From assembly GCA_946477805.1 (NCBI GenBank), contig CAMKZP010000240.1:1-6129 (forward strand): a stretch of DNA of 6,129 bases. The letters run 5' to 3'. Shown piece after piece: positions 5,260-6,129 of the stretch. Position 1 is the stretch's first letter. Each line of letters opens with the position of its first letter. Origin of the DNA: an uncultured Enterobacter sp. GTDB lineage: Bacteria > Pseudomonadota > Gammaproteobacteria > Enterobacterales > Enterobacteriaceae. Under the pieces are notes generated by a model. That model ran no database searches. It had not been told where the DNA came from and was given only the letters and a program-made list of their open reading frames with translations. The translations under genes were made by a program, and so were the position numbers.

Positions 5260-6080
5260 TTACTTAATACCCACGCTCTCTTTGAGCCAGGCTTTAAATT
5301 CTTCGCCCAGGGTATTATGGCGAATGCCATATTCAACGAACGCCTGCATATAGCCGAGTTTATTACCGCAGTCATGGCTCTTACCTTTCATATGGTAAGC
5401 TTCCACGGTCTCTTTTTCGATCAGCATATCGATGGCATCCGTTAACTGAATCTCATCCCCCGCTCCTGGAGGCGTTTTCGCCAGCAGCGGCCAAATTTCG
5501 GCGCTCAGAACGTAGCGGCCAACAACCGCCAGGTTAGATGGCGCAACGTCTGCCTTCGGCTTTTCAACCACGCCGACCATAGGCACGCTTTCACCCGGCT
5601 GCAGAGGCACACCCTTACAATCCACAACGCCATAGGCGGTTACGTCTTCTACAGGTTCCACCATAATCTGGCTGCTGCCGGTTTCGTCGAAGCGTTTAAT
5701 CATCTCTGCCAGGTTGTCCTGAGAAAGATCGGATTCATATTCATCCAGAATAACGTCCGGCAGAATAACCGCGACAGGCTCATTGCCGACAACAGGATGC
5801 GCGCACAGCACGGCATGGCCCAGACCTTTAGCCAGGCCCTGACGAACCTGCATAATGGTCACGTGTGGTGGACAAATAGACTGAACTTCAGCTAACAGCT
5901 GACGCTTAACACGTTTTTCCAGCATTGCTTCAAGTTCAAAACTTGTATCGAAGTGGTTCTCGATAGAGTTTTTAGATGAGTGCGTCACCAGCACAATTTC
6001 AGTAATGCCCGCTGCGATACATTCATTAACGACATACTGGATTAATGGCTTATCAACCAAAGGCAGCATCTCTTTAGGGA
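5260..6080 (-). CDS. galU: GalU, UTP-glucose-1-phosphate uridylyltransferase (partial, N-terminus missing)
   Basis: It makes UDP-glucose from UTP and glucose-1-phosphate, the precursor for LPS core, capsule, trehalose and galactose metabolism. Using E. coli numbering, the window holds residues 31-301 of about 301 and two bases of codon 30. Visible are IPKEMLPLVDKP-type sequence from Pro31, LPDVILDE with Asp137 expected to bind metal, VVEKPKAD (about 200-206), GAGDEIQLTDA (234-244) and GKSHDCGNKLGY (261-272). The glycine-rich nucleotide-binding start (GLGTRMLP, about residues 17-24) is absent because genomic sequence ends at 6080. The internal ATG at 6069 (Met33) is not the start. Nothing suggests a biological break: the truncation coincides exactly with sequencing adapter. 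It converges on hns. Confidence 0.96.
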
Positions 6081-6129
6081 CTGTCTCTTATACACATCTG
6101 ACGCTGCCGACGACTAGTCGAGTGTAGAT
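6081..6129. other. Nextera (Tn5) sequencing adapter with i5 index: non-genomic
   Basis: The sequence begins with the 19-bp Tn5 mosaic end CTGTCTCTTATACACATCT (6081-6099), then GACGCTGCCGACGA to 6113... that is, the reverse complement of the 33-base Nextera read-1 adapter across 6081-6113 (mosaic end plus 14 bases). Next is CTAGTCGA (6114-6121), the reverse complement of index TCGACTAG, which I recall as Nextera XT S513, then GTGTAGAT (6122-6129), the first bases of reversed P5. It is untrimmed read-through at a contig end, not a transposon. Confidence 0.98.

Noticed and set aside
5260..6069. galU as a complete gene starting at the ATG at 6069
   Set aside because: That ATG is Met33 of the family. 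Genomic sequence continues in frame to 6080 with the expected Pro-Lys-Glu, so the gene is truncated by the contig end.
6081..6113. A Tn5-type mosaic end suggesting a transposon in galU
   Set aside because: The mosaic end is followed directly by the Nextera adapter tail, an index and P5, not by IS50/Tn5 sequence, so it is a library artefact.

Overview
This is a chromosomal housekeeping segment from a member of the Enterobacteriaceae. Gene order is ychE (partial, -) / adhE (+) / tdk (-) / hns (+) / galU (partial, -), the same order as the E. coli and Salmonella chromosome. The proteins are nearly identical to those families: AdhE 892 aa, H-NS 137 aa, thymidine kinase 204 aa. The small differences from E. 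coli (for example the H-NS C-terminus ending LIKD and an AdhE of 892 rather than 891 residues) suggest an Enterobacter/Citrobacter/Klebsiella-type relative, but I cannot fix the genus by eye. No prophage, IS, CRISPR, rRNA or tRNA gene is visible.

Layout. Positions 1-239 hold the 5' end of ychE, leaving the window to the left. Positions 240-718 are a 479-bp divergent control region for ychE and adhE; it carries a Cra-like palindrome, repeats, promoter-like boxes and a strikingly structured adhE leader. Positions 719-3397 are adhE, the two-domain acetaldehyde/alcohol dehydrogenase. It converges on tdk (3472-4086, -), and one bidirectional terminator lies between them. Positions 4087-4637 are a gene-free AT-rich region with a probable tdk promoter and a clear hns promoter. 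hns occupies 4638-5051. It converges on galU (5260 to the end, -), with a separate terminator for each gene and a long inverted repeat joining them.

The genes are not an operon. Each has its own control signals and they belong to different systems: fermentative NAD+ regeneration (adhE), pyrimidine salvage (tdk), nucleoid structure and silencing (hns), UDP-glucose supply for envelope sugars (galU), and an inner-membrane protein of unknown substrate (ychE).

Two points deserve attention. First, the last 49 bases (6081-6129) are not genomic: they are a Nextera (Tn5) sequencing adapter followed by an i5 index and the start of P5, so galU is cut at codon 30 by a contig-end artefact. Second, the adhE leader can form a 27-position long-range stem (571-597 with 671-697) plus a shorter helix (557-565 with 712-720) covering the start codon. 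This offers a concrete structural explanation for the known requirement for RNase III in E. coli adhE translation. I see no evidence for a wholly new biological system in this window.
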